A stretch of DNA of 64,000 bases. Origin: Davidsoniella eucalypti. Lineage: Eukaryota; Ascomycota; Sordariomycetes; Microascales; Ceratocystidaceae. Below the pieces are notes generated by a model. That model had not been told where the DNA came from, did no database searches, and saw only the letters and a program-made list of their open reading frames with translations. Both the position numbers and the translations under genes were made by a program. This document shows positions 46,719 through 57,331 of this stretch, piece by piece (position 1 is the first letter of the stretch; each line of letters starts with the position of its first letter). The stretch covers positions 1 through 64,000 of the forward strand of contig RMBW01000077.1 of the NCBI GenBank assembly GCA_004009845.1. Direction: 5' to 3'.

Positions 46719-47425
46719 TTGCAGTTTATTGTCCGTGTTCCAGGATGGTTGTTTTACGGCATAATGTACTTATGTATTCTCGCTGCATATATTCAGACGA
46801 TGCCGCCCGGTCGACCATTCAAGATTACAGGTTCGAAACAGGACAAAGAGTCCACGGACTACGATAGCAGTTTGTCGTCTCAAAAGTCCGTAGGCCACTT
46901 TGTTTTTGTATGTTACATGTGTATAGTGCTATGCATTGTTGTTTCAGACCATTTTATAGGCCTATGATAATTGCACTCATTCGATGGAACGCATAAGACC
47001 AGCCATTGTAGATCTGAGACGGCTGCCTTTTACCTTTTTCTCTTCTAATGTTCCGAACAGGGGATGGCTCCGATCTTGACTTGAGATTCTTTCGAGGTTG
47101 GCTTAGCTGAGCACGGTCGTCCAAATTAGTGTTACAGATTCAAGCCAAGAAAGCCACAGCATTGAGAGCCGAAGTTGTTGAAACAAGGAAAGTTTATTTG
47201 GCTGGTCAGACGACGGTCTTTGCTCTGCCTTGGAAGTTCAAAGAGCAAGAAGAAAAACTGGTCTGCTTCGACCCTTGGAATATCAACGTTTATTTCCCGG
47301 TTGTAATGAGCCACTATGTAAGTATTCTAGAATATAACACGGCATCATTGACTTCTTCCCATCTTAATTAGACGTGATATCTTTTACAGTCGGAGCAGAA
47401 GAGAGGTTTAATATCCAGGCCTTGA
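46719..47425 (+). CDS. possible small three-exon gene, unknown function
   Basis: An internal open stretch (47138-47317, 60 codons) is bounded by GTTACAG at its left and GTAAGT at its right. A downstream acceptor at 47389 leads to a short last exon ending at 47425. An upstream frame running to a GTATGT donor at 46908 is also phase 0, so all three join in frame. The middle exon reads like protein (for example TTVFALPWKFKEQEEKLVCF). The start codon is unclear (ATG at 46764 is one option), the first intron would be 230 bp, unusually long here, and I recognise no family. Confidence 0.3.
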
Positions 47426-48065
47426 TACTTTATAGGTGTGTACATATAGACATGTACAGACATTTCATACGCAATTCTCACCGTTTAACCTTGAATGCCA
47501 CGGACGACAAGTACCCCAAATCATCATTTCAGGCTTTTTGTTGAAGCTTAATGTAAGCAAGCTACTTAATCCCTCGAGAATCACATGGTCACATGATAAA
47601 ACACATTAGCAAGTGCTAGATGAAACGGAGTATTGGATATATATTGGATATTACGGCTAAAGACTGGTAGGGAGATAATCAGGCGCAAATAGTATTAAAG
47701 GTCAGTTGAGTAATCGCATATCTTGTTTATTATATTTACTGAATTTCTTTATTCTTCTTTTTTTTGTCATAGCTGGTTAGGCTAAATACTGGACCATAAC
47801 TACACATACAAAACCACATACTCAAAACCGGCTTTCTTTTGGCCCAATACAAATCAATGGATTGCTAATTTGTCGCACAAGGTCAGGCAGGCCACAGCAA
47901 CTTCCGTTTTCAGAAGAGGCTGCCAAGACGACGAGTTTGATCCCACTAAGAACTCTATATCCCTTTCTCTTTTGGCATCCTCACAAGGCTCTATAGTAGC
48001 AAATAGTTCTATAGCTTGTCTCTGCCTAGTCTTCTCACATCCGGCGCTGACACAGAACCGGACAA

Positions 48066-48916
48066 ATGGCCGACGCAACCGCGGCAAGCGCTACGGCGTC
48101 CTCTGCACCGATTTCGCCGAATAACGACCCGGCCAGAACCGGCTTCGACCCAGCGCTGGCGTGGTACACCAATGTTTTCCGAGCCTGTACCGGCCAGATG
48201 ACAAACGAAGGGCTCTTCCACTATCGCGAGAGCCGGTACATCGCCAACGAAGCCCGTGACTGCGCCCGCTGCGAAGAATACCGAGACTGGCTGTTCCAAT
48301 TCTCGCCAATCGTTCGCTTCATGCGCGAAAAGGTCGGTACACTGAACGGCAGTTTGGACGAACATAATGTCATCTGCCGTCGGTGTCCGACTCGCCTGAG
48401 CGAAGATGGGAAAAGCATACACCGAATCGGCGGCGGTTTCTCGCCAGAACATGGCATTTTGATCTGCGCCAATGAGGTGCGCAATAAGAAACACATGGAG
48501 GATACGTTGGCGCACGAAATGGTTCATGCATGGGATCACCTGCGGTTCAAGATGGATGCAGAGAATAATCTACGCCATGCAGCATGTACAGAGGTATGTA
48601 TATTCGTCCTCTTCCTCTTCCGTGGTTTATCCGAGCGAGTCGGCACTAACCCAGATATATACCAATACTAACCATGTCTAACATTCAGATTCGTGCTTCA
48701 ATGCTGAGCGGCGAGTGTCGATGGACCCGTGAAGCTTTCACGCGAGGAAACTGGAAACTATCAGCTCAATTCCACAACTGCATCCGAACTCGGGCAATAC
48801 GTTCCGTTATGGCTCGTGCAAAGTGCAAGGACGATTTACAGGCCACCAAGGCTGTAAATGAAGTTTGGGACTCATGCTTTGCTGATACGCGGCCGTTCGA
48901 TGAGGTCTACAGATAG
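48066..48916 (+). CDS. ATP23: mitochondrial inner membrane metalloprotease Atp23
   Basis: Zinc metalloprotease of the intermembrane space that processes Atp6 and assists ATP synthase assembly. Two exons, 48066-48593 and 48689-48916 (95-bp phase-0 intron), 251 residues. HEMVH at residues 150-154 is the HExxH zinc site. Conserved Cys-rich segments (CARCEEYRDWL, VICRRCP) and the GGGFSPEHGILIC segment are typical of M76-family Atp23. The second exon has the conserved EIRASMLSGECRW-type region. No classical presequence is expected for this family. Identity is secure. Confidence 0.94.
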
Positions 48917-50156
48917 AACCGGCCAGAGAGAAAGACAGAGAGAACAAAAGAAACATAAAATTCTCACAAATATGGAGAGTCTACATTCATTCTTGCACGA
49001 TGAAGTTTTGACTATTGCACTGCAACCGGGGCCATCTCTTTCCTAAATAGGAAATACCCCAACAGACGCCCCGTCTCAATGAATTTTTACAAAAAATAAA
49101 AACAAAAATAAAAACGGATACTTCCATGAGTTCTTGATGGGAGAACGCTGGTCTAACTTCTGGATGATAAGGGTAGGGCCTATAGGGATGAAGTAGAAAA
49201 GCAAAGAGTACCAACTACTGTCTGCAACATGGTTAGGGTCATTGAGCCATGAAGCGTCGTATATGTGTTGGCCTTCTTAAGAGAACATCTTCAAGTAGTT
49301 CTCTCGAGACTTATCTGAGCCACACAGCCATGTTCTGGTCGGGTTCGAATCCAATATAGGAAAACCCTGAAGTTTTTACAACTTCGCCAAAGTATACATT
49401 GGAGTTTTTTTTTTTTTTGGAAAAATTCATCGAGAACAGTGTGAGTGTTTACATTTAAGAAAGATATATGACCCCGGTTATAGTATAATAATTAAAACTT
49501 TATCGTGCAACAATGTAGACTCAATATGAATACCCTGTAATTATAGAATAAATAGCAAGCACTACTACTACACTATATATTGCAATATACTGACCACTAT
49601 CCCTAACACCGAGCTAAGTCCACGGCAACTATCACTGGCTACAAAACACATGAATAAGCATAACTATACAACATGGCATGATTTTTGAGATTGCTGTGAT
49701 GTGAAGATGCTATTGCTTTGCCAGATAATGAAAGGAACCAAAATCGAAAAAAAGGAAAGACACGAAATGCCATCAATCACTACATATATGGAACGCAGCA
49801 GCATATGGAATTTGGAAATGGAGAAAAAGTGTTATGTTCATGTACGCCCTGGCTGGTAAAGAGGGATAGATTATGCATTATGATGTGATGGGGCTGTGAT
49901 GTTCGACGGACTTGGAAGAGAACGCCATCGCTGCTCATTAGTCGTATATATGTATAAGGTCATGTTAGTTCTCTGGGAGAATATATCATCAGGGGATACG
50001 TGATATTGGCCAAGTCCAAAGCTAGTCTTTATGTCTTGGGTCAGATACTAGCCAAGAGACCTTCCAAGTTCTCAAACGTTGTAGATTTTGAGTCTTCTGT
50101 TCGACAAAGAATAGCTCTCGCTATTTGTGGTGACGGTCAAACGGGCGACAATATGA
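48917..50156. other. intergenic, convergent 3' ends
   Basis: The 1.2 kb between ATP23 (plus) and the Aurora kinase gene (minus) is AT-rich, with a T-run near 49406-49419 and only short frames. It presumably holds both 3' UTRs. A GGTTCGAATCC string near 49344 is not part of a tRNA. Confidence 0.55.
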
Positions 50157-51591
50157 TCATCTTGAGCTTTCGCGCATGGCAGCACGCTCGCCCTTCACGC
50201 AATGTTTGATGATCCATGGGTGTGTCTGCACCTGATCTAGTGGTAGACGACGTTCGGGGTCCAGGACAAGGAGCTTTACAGTGGTGTTAGTAAAATGTGA
50301 GCTATATATACGCGTTGTGTTTGGGTTATAACCACCTTTTTGATGAGGTCTCTAGCCTCCGGGCTCACCCACGATGGCACTGTCATGTCACATTTGACGA
50401 TACGTCGCTGTGTCATGATTTGCGTGTCTTCGAAAGGGGCCTCGCCGACCAAGAACTCGTATGTCAAGACTCCCAAACTCCACAGATCAACTTTCTCGTT
50501 GTACGAGTTATCAGCTGAGCCAGGCTTAATCATCTCTGGTGGCAGGTAGTCTAGCGTGCCACACATGGTGCGGCGTCGGCTGTTGGGCGCATGAACACTC
50601 CATCCAAAGTCAGAGATCTTGATCTCACCGTGGATTCCCATAAGAATGTTCTCGGGTTTGATATCGCGATGGATGACGTGCTTTTTGTGTAGATATCCGA
50701 GAGCTGATGCCATCTGAGCGATATACTGGGCTGCTTTCCACTCGGGGAAGCGTCTCTCTTTTCGCAGATGTTTGTATAGCTCACCCTTTCCAGCAAACTC
50801 CAGGATAAGAAACACCCGTTTACTGTCGTGGAAATGGCCATACAGCTTTAGGATATTCGGGTGTCGCAGGTTACTCTGGATTTCGATTTCACGTCGCACC
50901 TGCTTCTCAACGCCGCATCCGACCTGGAGTTCAGCCTTGTGTAAAACTTTGAGGGCGCAGATAAAGCCGCTCGTGCGTTCGCGTGCTAGATACACTCGTC
51001 CGAATTTTCCTTTGCCCAGTGGTCTGCCGATCTCGAACATGCCGAGGTGAAACTGCTTGGGGACGACTGGCTGGTCGGCCATGGCTAATGAGCGGCGTTC
51101 AAGTTCGGCCTCCTCGGAGCGATCGCGATCGCTTTCTCTGTCGCGAGACGCAGCAGCGCGTTCCCTGGCAGCCTCGCGCTGTTCGCGATCCCGCTCTCTC
51201 TCGGCGGCTGTTTTATTCGAGGCGCTGGCGGTAGATGCTGTCGTTTTGCGCTGTGGTGAGCTATTTGTGGCAGCGGAAGCCTTCCATTGTGAGTTTTGGT
51301 GCGTGGCGTTATGTGACTGGAGAGCGACTTTGACGAGTGTTGGCCGGGTGGTTGTTGTCTTGGCGTGTGACGCCATCGTGGTCTGTGACAGTAGCCTGTT
51401 AGTCCAAGTTCATCGGCCCCCTTAGAAAGTATAGTGAGTATCTAGATTTGCTATCTTGACATCACGGCAGAGATGAGCAAATGCAGACAGACTAGCAGTA
51501 CGATCCTCACCTTGCCCTTGCCATAGGTCTCGATATTTTCATCGTGAACCGACATACGCTCAAAGCGAGATTCAAGCGTGCGAGTTGTCAT
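50157..51591 (-). CDS. Aurora/Ipl1 serine/threonine kinase
   Basis: Mitotic kinase of the chromosomal passenger complex controlling kinetochore-microtubule attachment. Three exons on the minus strand: 51591-51511, 51382-50336 and 50273-50157, giving 414 residues. The first exon encodes 27 residues (beginning MTTRTLESRFERMS) and was found upstream of a 128-bp intron; without it the frame would start at an internal Met. Residues about 85-125 are an Arg/Glu/Asp-rich helical stretch. Kinase motifs: GKGKFG near 150-155, Lys172, HRDIKPEN near 265-272, DFGWS near 285-289, and the Aurora activation loop RRRTMCGTLDYLPPE with Thr299. The C-terminal exon (LLVLDPERRLPLDQVQTHPW) completes subdomain XI. 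Identity is secure. Confidence 0.95.
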
Positions 51592-52691
51592 TGTGACCGG
51601 ATCGCGGCTAGCGGTGTCCGGCGTTTGCGGGCGGTGGTATTGCGGTGCAGCTGGTTATGCTTATGCCTTGTGATAGAGAGGTAGTGGTAGAGAGGAGGTT
51701 TAGTTCTACCTAGAAGAAGCGTGTCTGCTGCTGCCAAAGGCGGTGTCGGACGGTGTCTGCGATGGATATCGGAGAATGCAGCAGACTCTGGTAGCTAGGG
51801 GCAAGGCTTTGAGTAACTGTAGAGACTATTGGCAGATCGTGGAGTAATCGAGAACAAAGTTTGGCGATATAGATGTACGGTGATTTGATATGGCAAGCGT
51901 GTTGATGTCGGTGACGAAGAAATGAAGATGAAATCGAGGGATGAGGGTTTCCTAGGTCGACGCCGCTTGTAGAGCATACACCAAAAAAGAGCTTCACTAG
52001 AGCCAACTCCGACTATACCACCTGAGAGAAAAACACAACAAAAAGCACAGATACTGCCACTACAAATAAATGGCAAATGGATGGCTTTGATGCATCTGAG
52101 CTTGCTGGGGTTTATTTTCTAAACAGGGATGCGTTGCCGGGGTTTGTGTCTTCTTATGTTGACCGGGCAACGACGACTGTAACCGCTTACCGCTTAGCAA
52201 TAGATGGCTGTATAAGGGCTTCACTCGTTTGTTTGCGAATTATCTATGCTGTAGTAGGCCATTGTATGCGGTCTCGAGTATGCTAACATATGCTGTCTTG
52301 GTATAATAAGTTTCGTGATGTCACTATATATTGAGAAAATCTAGTTGTAACTCACAGTCAAAACAGCAAAATACATACTCATGTCGATGTAAACTGACCA
52401 TCTTTCTTGTGCCAATAAAGGGCAAAACTGTCACGTCCGCACTATTTACCAAGTGGCCGCGATAAGTAAAAAAACAACACTGCATCTCGGTGAATGAGTA
52501 ACCCCCCCAGCTTCGGTGAACAATACCCACAATTCCCTTCACCGAGAGCCCCACACCGCAGTGGCCAAACTAAGCTCCGAGGTAGACAGAATCCATGAGC
52601 GATGATCTCTTGATAGCTTTCTTGATTTTCCTAAAAATACAGCCCATACCATCATATAAATTATCATTTTTTGACTTCGAGTCAATATACC
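51592..52691. other. divergent promoter region
   Basis: The 1.1 kb between the divergent Aurora kinase and TIP41 genes contains only short frames. No distinct regulatory palindrome was recognised. Confidence 0.5.
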
Positions 52692-53447
52692 ATGGATCCG
52701 AGACCAACAGAAACCCACTTCCCAACTCCGGGGAAGCTGTCGGCATCGACTGTCGTACACACCCAGGGAAACTTTCGCATCATCTCTCGCAAACTACCAA
52801 TTTCCAAAGCCAGGCCTATCGAGGCCATGGAAGCCAAGCTGGGAATACCTGTCCCAGAAATGATATTCGGCGACAACATCATCGGAATCGAACATATTCC
52901 GAGCGGGTGGAATATCGAGTTCAATGCCTTCGATGCCCTGGACCGTGTCGACAAGACGGAAAAGAACATGCTGCAAGTCAGTTATGCCGGGTCATGGTCG
53001 TCTTCACGAGCAAACAGCGGTGCAGCTGATGTCAGAGAGGTTGTAAAACCATATGATTGGTCCTACACCTCCGATTACCGGGGTAGTATATCGAAAGGAC
53101 ACGCAAATGACATGAGCGAGGGCACCATGCCTATTCCTCTGGAGCTACTCAAGCGGAGAGACCCGATTCTTTTCTTCGACGATGTCGTGCTTTATGAAAG
53201 CGAACTGGATGACAATGGTGTGTCTATCTATAGCGTAAAGGTCCGGGTTCATGAGAAACGCATGTTATTACTAGCTCGGCTCTTCATGAGATTGGACAAT
53301 GTGCTCGTGAGAATCCGCGACACTCGTGTCTATGTCGACTTCGAAACGGACACAGTGATTCGAGAATACACTGTCAACGAAGCTCCATTTGAGGATCTAA
53401 AACGAGTAGGTTTAGCTCTAGCATACATTTCAGAACAAGACTACTAA
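52692..53447 (+). CDS. TIP41: TIP41-like regulator of PP2A/TOR signalling
   Basis: Tip41 binds Tap42/PP2A-type phosphatase complexes and modulates TOR signalling. Single exon, 251 residues, using the first ATG at 52692. The family core is clear: PEMIFGDN near residues 56-63, then ILFFDDVVLYESELDDNGVS, LFMRLDNVLVRIRDTRVY and the VIREYT segment. Length and motif order match yeast and human Tip41/TIPRL. Identity is secure. Confidence 0.93.
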   Translation: MDPRPTETHFPTPGKLSASTVVHTQGNFRIISRKLPISKARPIEAMEAKLGIPVPEMIFGDNIIGIEHIPSGWNIEFNAFDALDRVDKTEKNMLQVSYAGSWSSSRANSGAADVREVVKPYDWSYTSDYRGSISKGHANDMSEGTMPIPLELLKRRDPILFFDDVVLYESELDDNGVSIYSVKVRVHEKRMLLLARLFMRLDNVLVRIRDTRVYVDFETDTVIREYTVNEAPFEDLKRVGLALAYISEQDY

Positions 53448-53881
53448 CCACTATAAATAGTCACTTCTCATGGCTGGACGCTTACCAGACGAAATCATCA
53501 TAGCCATGAGAGACTCTAATATCATTGCTTCTTTAATGAAACCGATCGATGGCAAAATAGACGAAATTCGCCTTAAAGATTGCAAAACAGAGCCTGCATA
53601 ATCTTTCTATGGAATATTATACAGAGAGAGAGCTCTGTAGTCAAGTCAAGACTGGCTATAAATAAAAATAACCCTATTTAATTTGTCGATATGTGAATAT
53701 TGAACTATTTCTATTTCAAGAGTGCATTTATAGAGACAACTATTATATGTATCAAAAACCCAACACAGATTTATCAAGAGACACCAGCAACACTGAATAT
53801 TAAAGCTCATGGATTGTTTTGATTTAGAAGATGTAAACTTAGTAAAGTCGTATATACATGCTACCCTACCCTACCTAGATA
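53448..53881. other. convergent 3' region between TIP41 and the KEN-box gene
   Basis: The 434-bp interval holds the 3' ends of two convergent genes. A 43-codon ORF at 53470-53601 is listed separately; the rest is AT-rich with no features. Confidence 0.55.
53470..53601 (+). CDS. possible 43-residue small ORF downstream of TIP41
   Basis: An ATG 22 bp after the TIP41 stop opens a 43-residue frame beginning MAGRLPDEIIIAM and ending KTEPA. Composition is balanced and protein-like, and the frame differs from TIP41's. It may be a microprotein, a remnant of a duplicated gene or chance. Confidence 0.22.
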   Translation: MAGRLPDEIIIAMRDSNIIASLMKPIDGKIDEIRLKDCKTEPA

Positions 53882-55951
53882 CTACCGTGCGTTTGTGGGC
53901 GATGACGGTTCAGTAACTTCTTCAAACTCCATTTCCCACTTGTCGACCTCCTTAAACTTCTTGACGGCTTGATTTAGCTCAAGTGACTTGACTGCACCAT
54001 CCGGACGGGCTGAGTCGACGCTTTCCTGTGTGAATGTATCATCTGGCAATGGATTGAATGTGCCTTGCTCTTCATCGTCATTGTCCGTGCTCTCTTCCAC
54101 CACCACTGTTGCTGGCGTCACATTTTTGTTCTTTGATGTCTCGGCAGTTTCATTAGATGCTTTCCTCGTGCCATATGTTCTGCTGATTCTGCGATTGGGC
54201 TCAAACTGCATCTTTTTTCGTTGGGCCAGGGTTGTTAGAGGTTCCTGTAAACCACCGTCACCCGCTCTGCTACGGGGGCGGCTTGCAGCATTCCGCCCTC
54301 TTACTGGCCGAGAAAGTTCATCTTCATCACCATCAGCTGCCGGTTCTATATGGTAAACATCGGCATTTTCTCTAGCAGTCCGGCGTTGCGGCAGGAGGCT
54401 TTGGAGCTCGGCAGTTAGGACCTTTGGAGGTGGTGGTGGGCGTTGAGCAGGACGTTTACCACGGCCACCTTTGCTGGCAACAGTATAGTTCGGTGAGTGT
54501 GTCAAAGACGGAGGGGATGATAGTGGCGAAGAGCCACCGTCTGCACGTGCCACAGTCGTAGCACCGGCATCCCGTGCGCGGATGGGGGTAGTTGGTCCAA
54601 CAGGTCGTCGGCGTCTTGCCATGTCACGAATTGATGGCCAGGCAGCGGCATTTCCATCAGGCGAACTGCTACTGCTCATCGGGGGTGCAATAATGGCAGA
54701 ATCATCATTGACTGGCGTCACATGGCGATGGCTTCCAGCGGCGGTACGAGGAGCGAGTGGAGAAGGAAGAGAGTCGTCGTCTGATGTCAAGTCACTAAGT
54801 GAGTCGATACCGTTATCTTCAATTTCAATAGAAGCTATAGCAGCTGTAGGGACGGTATCTGATGGGGGAATAGATGCGGGAACTTCGATCTCTAGATCGG
54901 AGCTTGGAGGAGGGATGGAAGCGGGAACTTCAATGACTGCGCGAGTCCTTCGTCTGTTTTGTGATTGACTGGCAGGAGCAGTCTCAGCTTCCACACGAGG
55001 CATCTTTTCAGCCTGAGTGCTTTTCTGATGCGCTTCAGAGCTCTTCCGCTTGCGTGGATTTGTTGTCGGTTTAGTAACTGAATCAATAGGACTAGCAGAC
55101 TTATGCCGAGTGCTGCGACGCTTATTCAATGGGGTTGATATAGCATCTGGCTTGAAGCTATCTAAATCTTCGAGTTCGAGATCATTATCATCGTTATCGA
55201 TAGGATTGGCGTCGTTATCTAGCTCAAGATCCGTGCTAACATCTGTACCAGCATCCGAGTTGGTAGCTAAAGACCCTGCTCGACGACGTCGGTTGGCGCC
55301 CAGGATGCTGGGTTCTCTAGCTCGTCTGCGGAACAGCCCTATATTGAACGAGGAAGTCAAAGTTGAGCTGTTGTTGATGCCGCGACTGCTAGGTCTGATA
55401 TGGCCAGAGTCACTACCAGCAAAGCTTGGTTTACGCGAACGCCCCCGGCGTTTGAACTGGCCTACACTGATAGTCGAGGTATTTGCGGAGGCGGGCGTTT
55501 TGCCAGTGCCAAGATCCATCTCAAGATCAGCATCTAGATCATCGAGATCAGAGTCAAGGCCATCGAAGACCTCATCGTTCATGTCTAAGCCGGATGTATC
55601 ATGACGTGAAGCGCGGCCATGACGGACTGAATGCGGGGGGACCTTGGAGGCCGAGTCTGATATACTTTGTTTGTGGGCTGTGCTGTTGCGAGTGTTGCGC
55701 CGTGTGGGCTCTATGTTCTCTTTCTCGCTGGTAGAGACGATGGCGCCTTGTTTTGATGTCGCCGCGGTAGTCGGAGGTGGCGTCGCACTGTAGATATCGC
55801 TACTTATGCTCCCAAGCCGCGATGAAACTACAGATGGTGGACCGCCTTTACCCGACTCGGAGGGTGCTGACGGAGATATTCGACTGGTCGCATGAGGAAC
55901 GTCGGCACTAGGCGCGCCTCGCATGCGACGTGTTCTCGTTGGGCGAGGCAT
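53882..55951 (-). CDS. large disordered nuclear-type protein with KEN box, function unknown
   Basis: Single exon, 689 residues, rich in Ser, Arg, Asp and Pro and largely disordered. A KEN sequence (SEKENIEP, Lys77-Asn79) matches the APC/C destruction box. Residues about 120-147 are acidic. Two related basic motifs occur, VGQFKRRGRSRKPSF (163-177) and IGLFRRRAREPSIL (204-217), sharing G-x-F-(K/R)-R-R...(R)-x-P-S. Several Lys/Arg clusters could be nuclear localisation signals. The C terminus has a short conserved-looking amphipathic segment, EVDKWEMEFEEVTEP. No enzyme domain is visible. Two ACGCGT boxes lie about 270-313 bp upstream. Together these suggest a cell-cycle-regulated chromosomal protein; that is inference, and I recognise no named family. 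Confidence 0.8.
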   Translation of the reverse strand: MPRPTRTRRMRGAPSADVPHATSRISPSAPSESGKGGPPSVVSSRLGSISSDIYSATPPPTTAATSKQGAIVSTSEKENIEPTRRNTRNSTAHKQSISDSASKVPPHSVRHGRASRHDTSGLDMNDEVFDGLDSDLDDLDADLEMDLGTGKTPASANTSTISVGQFKRRGRSRKPSFAGSDSGHIRPSSRGINNSSTLTSSFNIGLFRRRAREPSILGANRRRRAGSLATNSDAGTDVSTDLELDNDANPIDNDDNDLELEDLDSFKPDAISTPLNKRRSTRHKSASPIDSVTKPTTNPRKRKSSEAHQKSTQAEKMPRVEAETAPASQSQNRRRTRAVIEVPASIPPPSSDLEIEVPASIPPSDTVPTAAIASIEIEDNGIDSLSDLTSDDDSLPSPLAPRTAAGSHRHVTPVNDDSAIIAPPMSSSSSPDGNAAAWPSIRDMARRRRPVGPTTPIRARDAGATTVARADGGSSPLSSPPSLTHSPNYTVASKGGRGKRPAQRPPPPPKVLTAELQSLLPQRRTARENADVYHIEPAADGDEDELSRPVRGRNAASRPRSRAGDGGLQEPLTTLAQRKKMQFEPNRRISRTYGTRKASNETAETSKNKNVTPATVVVEESTDNDDEEQGTFNPLPDDTFTQESVDSARPDGAVKSLELNQAVKKFKEVDKWEMEFEEVTEPSSPTNAR

Positions 55952-56221
55952 TCTGACGGGCTACTGCGATGTTGGTTTATAAAGCCTTAGTTGCAGACAC
56001 AGAAATGCGATTATCTATGATAAAACAAACAAGCCAGGGGAAAAATTAGAAAAAGGGCTAGATCTGGCTTGATGCTTTCGCTGCGTCAATCCAAATGTTG
56101 CGATAATGACGAATAATCCGATAGAGTAATAAATGGAGTGGTGATAGATGTAGGAACTATGTGTTTTGGTATCATTGTGTCTCTCTAGCTATGCTTCTAC
56201 GATTCCCTTTTCGGAAAGAAC

Positions 56222-56264
56222 ACGCGTAAAGCCTTGCAGAGCCGCGTCGCGTATAAAAACGCGT
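56222..56264 (-). promoter_or_regulatory. paired MluI cell-cycle-box-like elements
   Basis: Two perfect ACGCGT palindromes (56222-56227 and 56259-56264), with a CGCGTCGCGT string between them, lie 270-313 bp upstream of the KEN-box gene start. ACGCGT is the binding core of MBF-type G1/S regulators in yeasts and filamentous fungi. Confidence 0.5.
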
Positions 56265-56761
56265 CTTTTTGGAATCGTGGTTAGTAATAGCTACAATTTA
56301 TGTAGCACACATATTGTGGAGCTTGCGAAACATCGATATTTAAAATAGAGTGAGTACTTAGGATTCAAAATACTCAAACAACTTCATATATATCCAGTTT
56401 TTTTTTCTTTTCTTAAAGAAGATATCTTATGATTATATATATCTATATTTATGGAACTCTGTTATCATAATATAAAGTTCAGCACCAAACTTCACACAAA
56501 CACAAAACGCTATGCTATGCAGACGAAAATTAAACAATAGAAACATAATGAGATAAAGACGATCAGAAAAGCTATAAAAAAATTAGAAAGAAAATAATGG
56601 AAGGTATGCTGTTACTTAGATCAAGCAAGCTTCCCCAAGTTTAGTCCAGCCGATAAGGAACTTAACTGCCGAGATGAAGTGACGCCAAATTGCTGAACTC
56701 TCTTCAGTGGAATCGAGGCTTACTGAGAATCTCAGGCCTTTAGGCGGTAGTCAATGTCCCG

Positions 56762-57331
56762 CTATCCTTGACCGAGTTCAAGGGCTCCTTCCATCTCCAT
56801 GAACTTAGTAACGTCATAATAACCTCGATAGCGAGACGTCATAAGAGCAGTCCAACCTCTAGATTTTTTATTATTTATATTGGTTCCTTTCTCAACTTAG
56901 GACTTAGAAACATGAAGACGACCTCCGGAGCTCAATCAAACGTCTGGCATATTCACCCCTCTGGAAGTGAGGAGTATTTACAGCAGATTTCGGACAAGAT
57001 CTCTTTAGTTGTCTCTGGAATACAGGAAAGATGTTCACCGTGTAGTAAAAATAGAGGTTTCCAATAAAAACTCCTTGGCAGTTTGGTGTATCATGTAAAC
57101 TTTAGACTCCTTGATGAAAACGAAGAGGCCAGATAAATCTCGTAGCCTCCCCTCAGCATAGTTGCAGTTAGTAATATCATATTGACTGGAAGCAACATTT
57201 TGTAGCTTCAGATTCATTACAACTCTCATCTCAGCAACTGTCAAGAGACGTTGTGCACCAACAACAATCTGAAGAATGAGGATGGATTGTTGTAGATTCG
57301 TATGTTCAATCTCCGCAAGATACTTATGTAT
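56762..57331 (-). pseudogene. broken NACHT/ankyrin-type NLR gene
   Basis: On the minus strand, 57331 to 57035 stays open and encodes a segment typical of the region after a NACHT domain in fungal NLR proteins: SILILQIVVGAQRLLTVAEM, then LRDLSGLFVFIKESKVYMIH and QTAKEFLLE. Further on, 56863-56762 in the same reading frame encodes an ankyrin-like unit (GWTALMTSRYRGYYDVTKF). Between them are several stops, and a better match continues in a shifted frame (ILSEICCKYSSLPEG). No ATPase motif was found upstream. Clearly non-functional; parent genes are STAND NTPases used in non-self recognition and programmed cell death in fungi. Confidence 0.65.

Larger units (their letters stand above)
46372..48065. 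other. intergenic, with one uncertain small gene
   Basis: The 1.7 kb contains the esterase promoter (TATA-like element at about 46592-46599), a possible spliced small gene (46719-47425, listed separately) and the ATP23 upstream region. Nothing else was recognised. Confidence 0.5.

Noticed and set aside
49321..49375. GGTTCGAATCC string resembling a tRNA T-arm
   Set aside because: The flanking bases do not form a T-stem, and no acceptor stem or anticodon arm is found at the right spacing.
54582..55604. Ser/Arg-rich plus-strand frames
   Set aside because: Antisense to the KEN-box gene; the minus-strand frame is continuous for 689 codons and has conserved-looking motifs.
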